Of a DNA stretch of 64,000 bases, positions 43,081 through 53,839 are shown piece after piece. The DNA is taken from contig CM077115.1 in assembly GCA_039619475.1 (NCBI GenBank), positions 59,464,864 to 59,528,863 on the forward strand, read 5' to 3'. The translations under genes were made by a program, and so were the position numbers. The stretch comes from Icerya purchasi (lineage: Eukaryota > Arthropoda > Insecta > Hemiptera > Monophlebidae). Below the pieces are notes generated by a model. That model saw only the letters and a program-made list of their open reading frames with translations, did not search any database and was not told where the DNA came from. Each line of letters opens with the position of its first letter. The first letter of the stretch is position 1.

Positions 43081-44799
43081 AACGGTCACGGTCACGGGTG
43101 AGTTACTGACAGTCCGCTGTTGGAATTGCGGCAAAATGCTTAACGGTATTTTTTAAGAAATCCACACACTCGGCATGCGTGACTCCCACTGTTTTTCTGT
43201 CAGCTATGTGTTTAGCTTTTCTATATGTGTATATATATGTATATATAGGCTCGCGTGTGTGTATATGTGTGTGAGGGAGGATAAATAGATACAGATAACT
43301 AAACACAATTTTCACAAAGACTTATTGTAGCACCTGATAGAGTACACTGCAGTTGCTTTCAGAACCATAAACAACACTAAAACAAAGATGATGAAGAAAA
43401 ATAAACAAATAAAGCAAAAAGCAAAATGAATGAACGCAAAATGTTGCTCTCGTAACGTATTCGCTAAAATATTTTTCACTAAATGTAAAAGTTAAAGATA
43501 AAACCTTTTCCTTACAATGCGATAGATGATATACGGTGAATAAATGCCGAGAAGTTGTTTGCCCTGCTCCAGATCTTTTGCAATGCCCTGTACGAGTTCG
43601 CATCGAAATAAATCGTCCCTAATAATGACAAGAAGTTCATCGAAGCAAATATAAACATTCTTCGAGGACAGCCCCAGTAAATTTTCCTGTTACTAAGGGA
43701 CATCACTGGCGACTATTTTAATTGTTTTAGGGAAAAGAAACGTTCACGGATTCGTTTAGGGGAATAATAAATTAACGGGTAACGATGGCTGCGAGGAAAT
43801 AAAAAACAGCCTTAACTTTGGTAAAGTTTTATCTCTTTTTTGTTCGACACAGAAAAGCCGATTCGCGAGATAAAGCGAAGTTTTGCATGATGATAAAGGC
43901 TGCGAAAAATAAGAATAAAGAGACTGGAAGAATTAATTCCCGGTGGATGAAGAAAAGTTTTAGAAACAAGATGAAACATCGAAATTAGAAATAGCAGTGG
44001 CGGAAGCGGCTCAGAAGCTGTTCGACGAAAGTTTTATCTGTCGGAAAGAACGCCACCGCGCTTCTACTGCTACACTGCATGCAGGCATAACGAATAAAAA
44101 TTGAGCTTAACGAGGGTATTCTTCGTACTACGTTCTACCCAGAAAAACTTCCTCATCCCAAGATGATTAAATACCATTACACAAAATAGGCCGGCATTTA
44201 ATTTGACCGCGATTTATTATAACCGTAACCATTTTTTTTTTTTTTGCATTTTTTAAATTTCTTTTTTACCCTCTCTTTTTAAATTAATATTAAATTAAAA
44301 CAAAAGAGGTAAAATGAGATAACAGGCTACCTAAAAATTTCTATATTCAAAATAATAATTAACAATAACGAATGTGAGGGGAACCGCAGGCAGAGGAGCT
44401 CCGTTCATTTTAGATTAGTTTGTTTGAACTGAATAAAATAAAAAGAACTATATAATCGATGGCTAAAAGAGTATACGTATTTCAAAAATACTAATACATC
44501 TGTTTCCAAATCTACACCCTCTTCTCTTCCATTATGTTCCTTGCTGGTGTAGCGAAATCTGTGTAGTAATTTTAGGGGGAAATAAAGAGCTCTTCCTATA
44601 TATAAGCCTACCTATCAACTAAATCTCGTTGCCTTTAAAAAGGTCCATGCTGCTGTAGGTGATATAATCAATTCAAATATATTATGTGAGGCTAAGAAAA
44701 CCGAAATAAAAAAAATAAAAAACTTCAGACCAATTATGTGTTAAAGGAAAATGATAAAATGTTCCCCAAGATGTACTATTTCTATTATAGATTCTTCTT
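43081..44799. other. No gene recognised
   Basis: About 1.7 kb. It contains TA/GT-rich short repeats at 43,220-43,275 and a T run at 44,232-44,245. Frames at 43,322-43,706 match no family. Confidence 0.45.
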
Positions 44800-45290
44800 C
44801 TCGCTTAGGCCGTCTCCGACCGAAGTTTGGCCATCAGTAGGGCCATCCTCACTTTATCAGTGGCAGTATTACTTAAACCTTCTTGTGAACATCAGCACCA
44901 TCGGAGTAAATCTGCTCCTCGCTGCAGCTTCCTTCTACCTGAGCTTCTTTTGCCGGCAATTTTTTTTCGTATAAAACCAGTTGAAGCGAGCAGTATTTTT
45001 CTTTACGATGAATGTGGCCGAAGTAATTTAGTTTACGTTCTTGCATAGTCAGCATTTTTCTTTTGACATTCTGGCTAAGACTTCCCGGTTTGTAATGCGG
45101 TCTGTCCATGGGATTTTTAATATGCGACGGTATACAAACATCTCGAAGGCCCGGATTCTTTTCTCCAATACCATTGTAAGTGTCCAGCTTTCAACTCCAT
45201 ATAGCAATATCGTGAATACATAACATCTCAGCAGCCTCATGCGTAACTGTAAGCTGATATATTTTCGTGTAAACAAATTCTTCATTCAGA
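44800..45290 (-). pseudogene. RTE-like LINE C-terminal fragment
   Basis: The minus strand encodes RLLRCYVFTILLYGVESWTL, RIRAFEMFVYRRILKIPWTD and REVLARM. After a frameshift at about 45,060, RKLNYFGHIHRKEKYCSLQL follows, then a degenerate GRR-SWL-like end and DKVRMALLMAKLR. This is the thumb/C-terminus of the RTE-like group whose endonuclease is at 42.3-43.1 kb. The two could be parts of one disrupted copy, since both are on the same strand, but the C-terminal piece lies on the wrong side, so independent fragments are more likely. Confidence 0.75.
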
Positions 45291-45724
45291 TTACTAGGAT
45301 TTAATGTCAATAATATAAAATTACCATCCAGGAAAAAAATCCGGTTAACAGGAAACCAAAGTAATACATATTACATCTATCTTCGAATTAATAACACTGA
45401 TGACTCAGTGCTAATCAAATTAATAAGTACAATCCCTAATCATATACTAGAGGGGGGAAAAAAGTGATGTGTAGAAAAAGGAGGTGCAAAAATGGTTGAA
45501 GGAATGGTGCAAAGACTGAAGATCAAGTTTCGTCCTTTATCTCGCTACTCTTTAATGGATCTTTTCTGTTTACGGTTTTGTTGGTTTTTGACTTTGTCGT
45601 GTCCTTCCTGGATTTTAGGCTCTCACTGATCGTACTTTATTTTGATTATAAATATTAAGCTGTCTGCATATTATTTTGGTGTACAAATGCGTATTACGCG
45701 GCATTGTCGTTTTATTGGCTTACG

Positions 45725-45765
<41 letters not shown>

Positions 45766-45990
45766 GCTATTACTTTAATATGCACAATGCCTAGGTTTAT
45801 TATTATTGTTAGTTATGAAATAAGTTAAGTTAGTTGTAATTTTTGTACTATATATCTATTATAATAAACGTTGATAAGAGCGGTGGGCACTCACACAACG
45901 GGCATATTTGTCCTGTGAGACCCGCAACTTATTTTTTTTAAAAAAAAAAAAACTTTACCAAAAATGGGAAGCTAGGTAGTCTTTATTTCT
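45291..45990. other. No gene recognised; TA microsatellite
   Basis: AT-rich stretch with a (TA)n run at about 45,724-45,766. Nothing coding. Confidence 0.5.
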
Positions 45991-45999
45991 TTCATATCT

Positions 46000-46310
46000 T
46001 TTTTTTTTTTTTTTTTTTTTTTTTGGGCTTGGCCGACTAAGGGCAGCTACCCAGGACAAATGGAGTAGATTAAAGATTAAATTTTAATCCGGTCAGAGAT
46101 CGATGACAGAAAAGAGACAAGAATAGGAACCACATTGGATGACGGCAAAGCTAAGATATAGGAAGCACTATATGGAGTAGGATAATTCAGCTTTAACAGC
46201 TGAACGTACAGGATATTACGCTCGGAGGAAAGACTGGCACATTCAAACAGCACGTGGTCAGGATCACAAACAAATTAAGTGCATGCCAACGAACAGTTCG
46301 GAAAAAAATT
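46000..46310 (-). mobile_element. Family A LINE, 3' stub
   Basis: A T run (46,000-46,024) marks the A tail of a minus-strand copy, preceded by the tail word GGCCAAGCCC. The C-terminus is readable: DHVLFECASLSSERN and YPTPYSASYILALPSSNVVP, ending in SDRIKI. The 5' end is near 46,310. No target duplication was identified. Confidence 0.75.
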
Positions 46311-46699
46311 AAATAACAAACACCAATTTCCCCCGTCAAAATAAATCGCAATCTCATATGTTGAACCCCCCGAAGTGGGAAACATTTTCATTGCGCACTT
46401 TAATGTGAATTGTCTTCCATAGTTTATACTTCAAAATTTCTTATCCAAAGAGTTATCCACCTTATTCTGAGAAGAATAAAAAAAATGCTTGGGGTATTTA
46501 AGGATGAGTTGAATTTAATTCCAGTTAGCGAGTTAAGTATTCTATAATATAAGGCTGTACAATAGTCTATAATCAATAAACAACTTAATTTTATAGATTA
46601 TTATTACTATATGAGTTCTGTGTGTGTGTGTGTGTGTGTGAGGTAAATTAAGCGAATAAGGTATTTTATAACATAAATTCGTCTTATTTTTTTGTCCCC
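46311..46699. other. No gene recognised; GT microsatellite
   Basis: Contains a short (GT)n run at 46,619-46,640. Confidence 0.5.
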
Positions 46700-46862
46700 C
46701 TGCCTTAGAAAGCTCTTTGAAAGTATTCTTAATAGGCGTCTCATTTGATGGATGGAAAACTTGAATATCTTTCTAGTAACATGTTTGGTTTTCGTCCGGG
46801 CCCTGGTCCAGCTGATTGTATAAGTCCTTTTGTATCCAATATATTTGGCAGCTTTTATTTTT
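46700..46862 (+). pseudogene. Family A LINE remnant, left part (RT fingers)
   Basis: CLRKLFESILNRRLI, a stop, then NMFGFRPGPGPADCISPFVS and NIFGSF. The remnant breaks at the poly(T) of the family B element and resumes on the far side at about 52,456. Confidence 0.8.
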
Positions 46863-46949
46863 TTTATTTTTTTTTTTTATTTATTTTTTTTTTTTTTAAG
46901 TGTCGTGTACAGCTGCCGGGGCTATTACGACACTATGACAATCGGAGAG

Positions 46950-49900
46950 TTAAATGGTTGGAAATAGGTTAGTTGTATGAAGAAACCGAATAGTGTCTGC
47001 GATGTTCAAAGGCGAGTTGGCCAAAGACGACTGCAAAGACGATATCCGGTGCTGGGCGCGCTGGAGCGCGAAGGATGGGCACTCCAGGAGCAGGTGTTTT
47101 ACTGTAGGAGAGGGAGGAAGGGAGCAAAAGGGGCATTCGAAAGGGGGCTCGCAATTAAGTAGGAGATGATCATGAGTCATCGAAATATGACCAATGCGGA
47201 GTCTTGCCATAGCCACAAAGTGGGTTCTGGGGAGGTCAGAAGGAGGGAACCAAAGGTCAATTCCGTGTTTTATCTCTCTTAGAAAGCAAGATTGTCTAGT
47301 GAGCCAATCTTGCTTCCATTGGGATTGCACAAGAATTTTTATAGTTTTTACTATGTCGGTGGGAAGAGGAGGGGAACAGGGCATGGAGCACGACAGTGTT
47401 GACTTAGCAGCGATGTCAGCTAAGTAATTACCCCTAAGTCCGGTGTGGCTTGGCACCCATAAGAAAGTAATTTGGTGGGAGGATGATCTTAATTTTAGGA
47501 TTAGGGATTGTATAGAGTTGGTTATGTAATTCGATGGGGATTGTTGGGGAAGGGACTCCAAAGCTGCTAGTGAATCAGATACAATCAAAATGCGGCTGTT
47601 GGGTGGAGGGGATTTAACTGTGGATTCGAGGGCTAGGAAAATGGCATAAAGTTCGGCATCGAGAACGGAACAGTGGTCATGGAGGCGGGCGGACGACGAA
47701 ACTAGGTTAGAGTGAAAGGAACAAGCAGTAGGAGACGATTCGGAAACAGGGCATGGTTTCGCGCCGTCAGTGAAGTAGGCTTGGTGATTTGAATATTTTT
47801 TAAGGGTTGCGAAGATTCTGGTGCAGAGGAGGGAGGAGGAGATTTTTCCCCTGGAGAAATGTACAAGGGAATAATCGATTTCAGCTGGTAGGGTAGCCCA
47901 GGGTGGAAGAGGAGGTGGTGTATTGAGGTTTTTGAAGTGTTGGAGGTCGGTGTTGGAGTCTAATAGGATTTTTGTTAGACGAGGGAGCGCGCCATTAGGA
48001 GGTGTGGGGTAAGGATCACAAAGTCCAAGAAGGAAGACTCTTAAAGAATCGCGGAAGGAGTGTAAGAATCTTTGAAAGTGTAAGGGTGGAGAACCCAATA
48101 AGGATTGAAGGCTGTGCGTGGGGGACGTATGGTGCGCACCTAGTATTAATCGAAGAGAAGAATTTTGTAGTGGGTTCAACATTTTGAGAAGGGATGGGGA
48201 GGCGGTAGAATACAATGAGCATCCGTAGGAGAGACGGCTGAGGATAAGGGATTGGAAAAGTGTTAGCAGAAGCTTGGGGGGAGAGTTATGGTTTTTGTGG
48301 GATAGATATTTTAATGTAGTGATATATTTGCTGCACTTCTTTTTAAGAGATTGCAGGTGAGGCCGCCAGGATAATTTGCTATCGAAAATGATCCCGAGGA
48401 AAGTTGCTGTACTGGAGTATGTGAGAAGAGAATTATCTAAAAAAAGAGTTGGAGGAGAAGTAATTTTATTTTTCCTATTAAAGTCAATACATTTAGTTTT
48501 AGATGGAGAGAAGGAGAGCCCATTCAGGCTGGACCATTCTTCTAAGTTTTTTAACACATTTTGCAAGGTGTGTTGGGCATAGGAAGGATTCGATGTTGTT
48601 AGGGAAATGTTCAAGTCATCAACAAAAAGGCGGGCAATTACCGGAGGGGGGATGTGATCCACGATGTCGTTGATATATAAGTTGAAAAGGGTCACGCTTA
48701 GGGCCGAGCCCTGAGGGAGTCCGTTTTCTGGGAATTGCGGACATGAAAGGGAATTAATTATTCTTACCCGGATAGATCTGTCATGGAGAAAATCTTTTAA
48801 GTACGCAAACATGTTCCCTGTTACATTGTTCTTAATAATCTTCTGGAGTAATCCCAGGCGCCAGACCCGATCATACGCCTTCTCTATGTCAAAGAAAATT
48901 GAGTAGGTGTGCTCTCTGTTAGCGAAAGCTGCCCTGACTTCGTTGTGCAAACTGGATAAATGCTCTAGCGTCGATCTTTTTTTCCGTCCGCCAGACTGGC
49001 ACGAGGAGAGGAGTCCACGGGTTTCTAAGACCCACGACAGTCTTCTGTTGATCACTTTTTCCAAAGTTTTAGCCAGTACTGAAATCAAAGAAATTGGCCT
49101 GTAGCTTGAGAGGAGGGTGGGATCTTTGCCGCGTTTGAGGATAGGGACTATGATAGCTTCTTTCCAGGATAGCGGTATGGAGCCTTGAGCCCAGATTTGG
49201 TTATAGATTGCTAGGAGATATGAAAGGGCAGGTGGTGGTAAGTGCTTTAACATCAATGAATGAATTCCGTCGGCACCAGGGGCTGAGTTTTTAGAGTGGA
49301 ATTTTATCTGATAATTAAGCTCGCTTAATGTAATAGGGCTGCTGTATCCATTCGTGTTATTAGTATTAAAAGTCATCGCAGTTTTTTCTTCGTTAGATTT
49401 GTGCGTCAGAAAATTTTGTGAGTAAACCGAGGACGACGATTCGTGGCTGAAGTGTGTGGCAAACACATTTGCCACCACAGAAGGTTCAATTATTGGATTA
49501 TTGTTAATTATGATAGGGGGAATTGGTGGGATGGTAGGGATGCCGTTTATTAATTTAATTTTACGCCAAATTGTTCGGTTGCATGTGCTCTGTGTTATGG
49601 TAGAGATAAAGGCTGTCCATGCCTCCTGTTTCTTTTGGCGGATTACCTCTCGTGCAGCAGCACGGGCTTTCCTGAAAGCAATGAGATCAGAGGGTAGGTG
49701 GGTAGATTTGTATCTTCGGAGGGCTTTTTTCCTTGCGGTGATTGCTAAGCGAACTTCGATGCACCACCAAGGAATGTAGCGTGGAAGTGAAAAGGGTCGG
49801 GATTTGGGGATAGATACATTGGCAGCAGAAGTTAATTTTTCTGCGAAAATTGTAATATTTTCTTGCACTGAGGGAAAAGGAAGAGGCATGGTTTCAAGAA

Positions 49901-50651
49901 AGGAAGTGAAAATACCCCAGTTTGCTTTTTGAAGATTGAATTTTGGGGGTGGCGGATGAGGGGTTACATTAGTGTTGGGAGCAAAAGTTATAAGGATGGG
50001 AAAATGGTCGCTAGAAAAGGTGTCTGGAAGAACAGTGGATTCAACTTTAGGATAGAATGAGGGAGATATAAGAGCAAGATCAATAGTCGAGAATGAACCG
50101 GAGGAAGCATCGAGGTGAGTGGGTGTAGGGGGTTTGAGCAGCAGGAGCGAGCTATTTAATATGAATTTGGAGAGGACGTTTCCTCTTGAATTATGGGTAT
50201 TGGATCCCCAATGGGGAGAATGGCTGTTAAAATCCCCAAAAAACATAGCAGGATTGGGCACGCTGGTGCAGAAAGTGCTAAGCTGGTGGGTGGATATGGA
50301 CATATCGGGAGGAATATACATACTCACAATCGAAATAAGTGATCGCGATAGGGACGGAAGGTATACGGATACGGCCGTTGACTGAAAGACGCCTGGTGCT
50401 GTTAGGGGGCTGTGATGTATGGAATTGTGAACTAATATTGCAGTGCCTCCGCTGGCTTTGGTTGCAAGGGGTTAGGGATTGTGGTATATATGATAGGATT
50501 TAATATAGGGGTGGTGGGATTTTTTAAGGAAAGTTTCCTGCAGGCATATAATAGCTGGGGAATATTGGGTGATCAGAAGTTCTAATTCGGCGAGACGGGG
50601 AAAGAAACCTCTGCAGTTCCACTGAATAATTAAAGAATTACAACAATTCAT
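46950..50651 (-). pseudogene. Family B LINE ORF2, one nonsense codon
   Basis: The frame starts with ATG at 50,651 (MNCCNSLIIQWNCRGFFPRL). EN motifs: CLQETFLKK, FFGDFNSHSPHWG, SSDHFPI. A TAA at 50,472-50,474 (codon 60) interrupts EN; after it the frame is open for 1,173 codons. RT: YRPISLISVLAKTLEKVINR, motif A FFDIEKAYDRVWRLG, GLPQGSALSVTLFNLYIND, motif C ARLFVDDLNIS (FVDD rather than FADD). RNase H: FTDGAKPC, DAELYAIFLA, VSDSLAALES, LWVPSHTGLRGNYLADIAA. The CPFCSLPPSPTVKHLLLEC tail ends it. The likely product without readthrough would lack EN. Confidence 0.88.
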
Positions 50652-50805
50652 TCGGTGCTCACTACTCGCTTATACATTGAAAAGGAAGAAGGAGAAGAAG
50701 AGGGAGAAAACTTAAATTAATATAACAGTGCTTAAACATAAACGAACGGTATACACAATGTAATTGACGCTTGCATTGTTTAGTGCTGTCGTGCGAATTA
50801 CGGCC

Positions 50806-52359
50806 TTAGCTGTTGGACTGTTGCTGTTTTGTGACCTTATTGACGAGTTTTGTGAATCTTGTTTTTATTTGGGGATCTTTGATGTGTGGTTTGCAGAAGT
50901 TGATAATGGTAATCAGATGGTTAGGATCTGTGGCGAATTTGTTGAAAGTAGGTAGCGGGTCCTTGGAATTTAGTGCTGCTTCTATGAAGGATATGAATTG
51001 CTCATGGGTCAATAAGAAACGCGGAGAGGCACGTTCGTAAAGTTCTTTGATCGGAAGGAGCGCTGTTCGGATAATACTAATTGGCTGCTGCTGGATGGCT
51101 TTATAATCCTTACTCACATCCACCGGCCGAGCTGCGTTATCTTTATACAGGATGGATTCATCGGTACCACTGTTCGTAGGAGGATTTGCAAGAACGTGCT
51201 CGCTTTCCGTTGCCGCTGCGCCAGCTGATGCGGGAAAATCTGGTTCGACACTTTTTGCTTTCTTGGGGGGAAAATCTGGTTCGATACTTTTCGCTTTCTT
51301 GAAAATCTGCGGAGTTGATGTTGGAGATAGAGGTGCGTTGGAGTCTTGTGCTGCGGAGTGGGTAATAGAGACGCTTTGTGCAGGTCGCTTAGCAGCAGAA
51401 GGTGGCTCTATTGACGTCTCTGTTGTGTTTAGCCCTCGGTGTATGATGTCCGTCACGATTTCTGATAAAATAGGGTTCGGGGGATCTGGTGATTGGTGGG
51501 AAGAGGATGATGGAGCAACTGGTGTGGGATCGGAATTGGATGTGTTACATTGTAGACAAGTGTGGTTTGGAAGCTGTAGGAAAATACGATATTCTCTGTC
51601 CTTAAACGAAATAACGAAACTTTCTGGGAGGTCCGTGCACACAGTATCCTGTACGTATAGCTGTCTTCTCCAACTGATGACGTGCGAAAATTCTTCGTCT
51701 GCGGGACTCGCTCGGAGCAAGGATATTGCTGAGACGATTTTCAGTCGGAGGCTGTTTGTTAAATACGTCCGAATGATTTCGTTCGGGATTGTCGGGGAGA
51801 CATTCGAAAGGAGCAGTTTTTGCGAAGGACTTTTGAGTCTTATTGCCTTGATCTGTCGGTTGTTCAGCAAGATGGTACCGTCAGTTTGCATGAAATTGTC
51901 CGTTACACTCTCGGAAGATAGAAATATCATGATGCGGTTTAAACTGATTTTCGATGCGGCGATGATATTCCGCGCGCCACCGACTTTTTGTTTTAGCGCC
52001 TGTAGGTAGTCTTTTAATTCGGTTTGCGGCAAAGCGGGAAATATTATTCCCTGTTCATCGGTGGGATGCTGAAAGTTTGAAATGGGAGAGATCGGTGATT
52101 TTAGTTTCTGCGCGAAAGAAACGTTTTGTATTCGAGGATTATTACGAGGGGTTGGCGTGTTATCAGATTGATTTCGAATATTGTTAGCGGACGCGATGTT
52201 ATTCAGCGACGTGTTAGTGTTAATAAGATTAGTAACGGTCTTACTTATCGGAAGCGATAAATCAGTCCTGGCGGGCGTGCTGATGCTGCAGGTGTTGTTG
52301 TTGGTAGCGGAGACAGAAATGTTGGCCGCAGGCGCTGTTTGCGGGGAAGAGGGGATCAT
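50806..52359 (-). CDS. Family B LINE ORF1 (Gag-like)
   Basis: A 517-residue open frame upstream of ORF2. The N-terminal 110 residues are Ser/Thr/Asn-rich and probably disordered. A central domain (GIIFPALPQTELKDYL to SFVISFKDREYRIFLQ) resembles the RNA-binding region of LINE ORF1 proteins. Where a CCHC knuckle is expected only its first half is seen (NHTCLQCNTSNSDPT), and no second Cys/His pair follows. The C-terminal 240 residues are Pro/Ser-rich, then helical. Loss of the knuckle may be a small deletion in this copy or a family trait. Confidence 0.75.
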   Translation of the reverse strand: MIPSSPQTAPAANISVSATNNNTCSISTPARTDLSLPISKTVTNLINTNTSLNNIASANNIRNQSDNTPTPRNNPRIQNVSFAQKLKSPISPISNFQHPTDEQGIIFPALPQTELKDYLQALKQKVGGARNIIAASKISLNRIMIFLSSESVTDNFMQTDGTILLNNRQIKAIRLKSPSQKLLLSNVSPTIPNEIIRTYLTNSLRLKIVSAISLLRASPADEEFSHVISWRRQLYVQDTVCTDLPESFVISFKDREYRIFLQLPNHTCLQCNTSNSDPTPVAPSSSSHQSPDPPNPILSEIVTDIIHRGLNTTETSIEPPSAAKRPAQSVSITHSAAQDSNAPLSPTSTPQIFKKAKSIEPDFPPKKAKSVEPDFPASAGAAATESEHVLANPPTNSGTDESILYKDNAARPVDVSKDYKAIQQQPISIIRTALLPIKELYERASPRFLLTHEQFISFIEAALNSKDPLPTFNKFATDPNHLITIINFCKPHIKDPQIKTRFTKLVNKVTKQQQSNS

Positions 52360-52455
52360 GGCTGATCACGCCTCGTACTTCGATTAATTCGGTGACGAAG
52401 CGATAAACCGTTAACTGTTAAGCCGAGAAATGAACGCGAAAACAGAACTATTTAT

Positions 52456-52850
52456 TTAATCAACTTCGTAAACTCTTGAATTGATATCTCTGTTGCTTTA
52501 CATAATGTTTATCTTCCCTGCCTTAATGAAAAAATATTATCCATTAATATTTCTCCTACCTTCATTGATCTTGTTCTCAATCTTATGCTAAATCAGTCTG
52601 TCCGTCTGTCTTCTGCAATAGATTCTCCTTCAAGAAGAATTTTTCGCGTGGTCTTCCGCAGTGCTCTTGTCTCAGTTCCACTCTGTTTAATATCTATATG
52701 CTTAATGTTGCCACTCTCCCTATTTCTTCCTCTTCCCTGTTCTATGCAGATGATTCTCAGCTATGGATATAACAACCGCCAACGAGGAACTTAACAAATT
52801 ATTAACCGATTTGGAACTTTCTCTAATTTATACTATAAAAGATTTGTATA
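52456..52850 (+). pseudogene. Family A LINE remnant, right part (RT palm)
   Basis: This resumes the remnant cut at 46.86 kb: IDISVALHNVYLPCLNEKIL (motif A region with the Asp context altered), then RRIFRVVF and, after frame changes, a FYADDSQLWI motif C. It decays after about 52,850. Confidence 0.7.
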
Positions 52851-53270
52851 AATATTACCACATATGGATTTTAATAACTAATATCTAATACTGTTCCATA
52901 GTAGAACTATTAATGTTACGTTTTTATTTTATTTTAAACCCAACTGTCACCGATCTTTTGCCTTTCTTATTTATTTTTAATTTTTATTTTGTAATTTTAA
53001 TTAAAAATAGATCAGAGATAAATGTATATATTTTTTGTACTTGCTCACAAACAGACTTAGAATCGGATTACTAACAAAAATAAAAAAGAAGTAACGTCTA
53101 ACAAAAATAAGTTTCCTATTTGTTTATTATTTTTCCTTCTTTCCTTCTCTAATTATTCCTTTTAAGATACACAACTTTTTATCCTATTTTCATACTACTA
53201 TCCACACTATAATTTTCCACAGACATAACATAATCGTCATAAATTGTCTTTCCTTTTCTTTTGTTTTTAT
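52851..53270. other. No gene recognised
   Basis: AT-rich sequence between the family A remnant and the tandem monomers. Confidence 0.5.
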
Positions 53271-53271
53271 G

Positions 53272-53640
53272 GCGTTTCGTCGACGTTGCTTGCTGCCTTT
53301 GACTAGGTTAGTTGATAGCATGCGACGGCCCACATGCAATGATTTATTTGAGCGGTGGGAGCCTTTTTCGTTCATTTTCATTTTCCACTTAGCGTTCTTT
53401 CGGTGTTGCTTGCCTCCTTTAACTAGGTTGGTTGATAGCATACGAGGACCCAGCCGCAATGATTGTTCTGAGCGATGGGAGCTTTTACTTTCCTTTTATC
53501 ATTTCAATCCCTATTCTTATTCCTTCTTTATCAAAGCGTTTTGTCGGCGTTGCTTGCTGCCTTTAACTAGGTTAGTTGATAGCATGCGACGACCCTCTTG
53601 CAAGGATTTATTTGAGCAGAGGGAGCTTCTAATTCACTTC
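53272..53640 (+). repeat. Three tandem monomers upstream of a family A ORF2
   Basis: The word TTGCTTGCYKCCTTTRACTA starts at 53,286, 53,406 and 53,550 (spacings 120 and 144 bp). Each is followed by GGTTRGTTGATAGCATRCGA and GAGC-GGGAGC. The three units share about 75 bp of core with variable spacers. They sit 200 bp upstream of the second long family A ORF2, where ORF1 would be expected. They may be promoter monomers, as in some LINE 5' regions, or a local duplication. Confidence 0.85.
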
Positions 53641-53839
53641 TTCTTCATTCTTCAGTCTTCTTTTTTTAAATCCTATTGGTTTATCACCATATCTCTCAAC
53701 ACTGTGTTTGTTTCTGTATCTACTTTCTCAGTTTGTAGTATCCTTTGGCCTTACTCGACAATTCGTTGCATTTTACATTCCATCCCTCTCTATCCCTTTT
53801 ATTTCCTTCCCTCGTATTCCTTCTATTCTAAAACGTACA

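Larger units (their letters stand above)
46863..52455 (-). mobile_element. Near full-length family B LINE (B2)
   Basis: In minus-strand order: 5' untranslated region (about 52,455-52,360), ORF1, 154-bp spacer, ORF2, a 3' tail with ATAGCCCCGGCAGC, and an impure A tail (T tract about 46,863-46,899). It interrupts an older family A RT, whose frame resumes on the other side. A target duplication around TATTTATTT is likely but blurred by the T tract. One nonsense codon in ORF2 is the only clear defect found, so the insertion is relatively young. Confidence 0.88.

Noticed and set aside
51152..52009. 285-codon open frame on the plus strand
   Set aside because: It lies entirely antisense to the family B ORF1, which has the better family resemblance.
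53708..53839. Upstream Met start for the A2 ORF2
   Set aside because: The full-length relative starts at the MS...ILQWN block, equivalent to 53,840; the extra N-terminus is untranslated leader read in frame.
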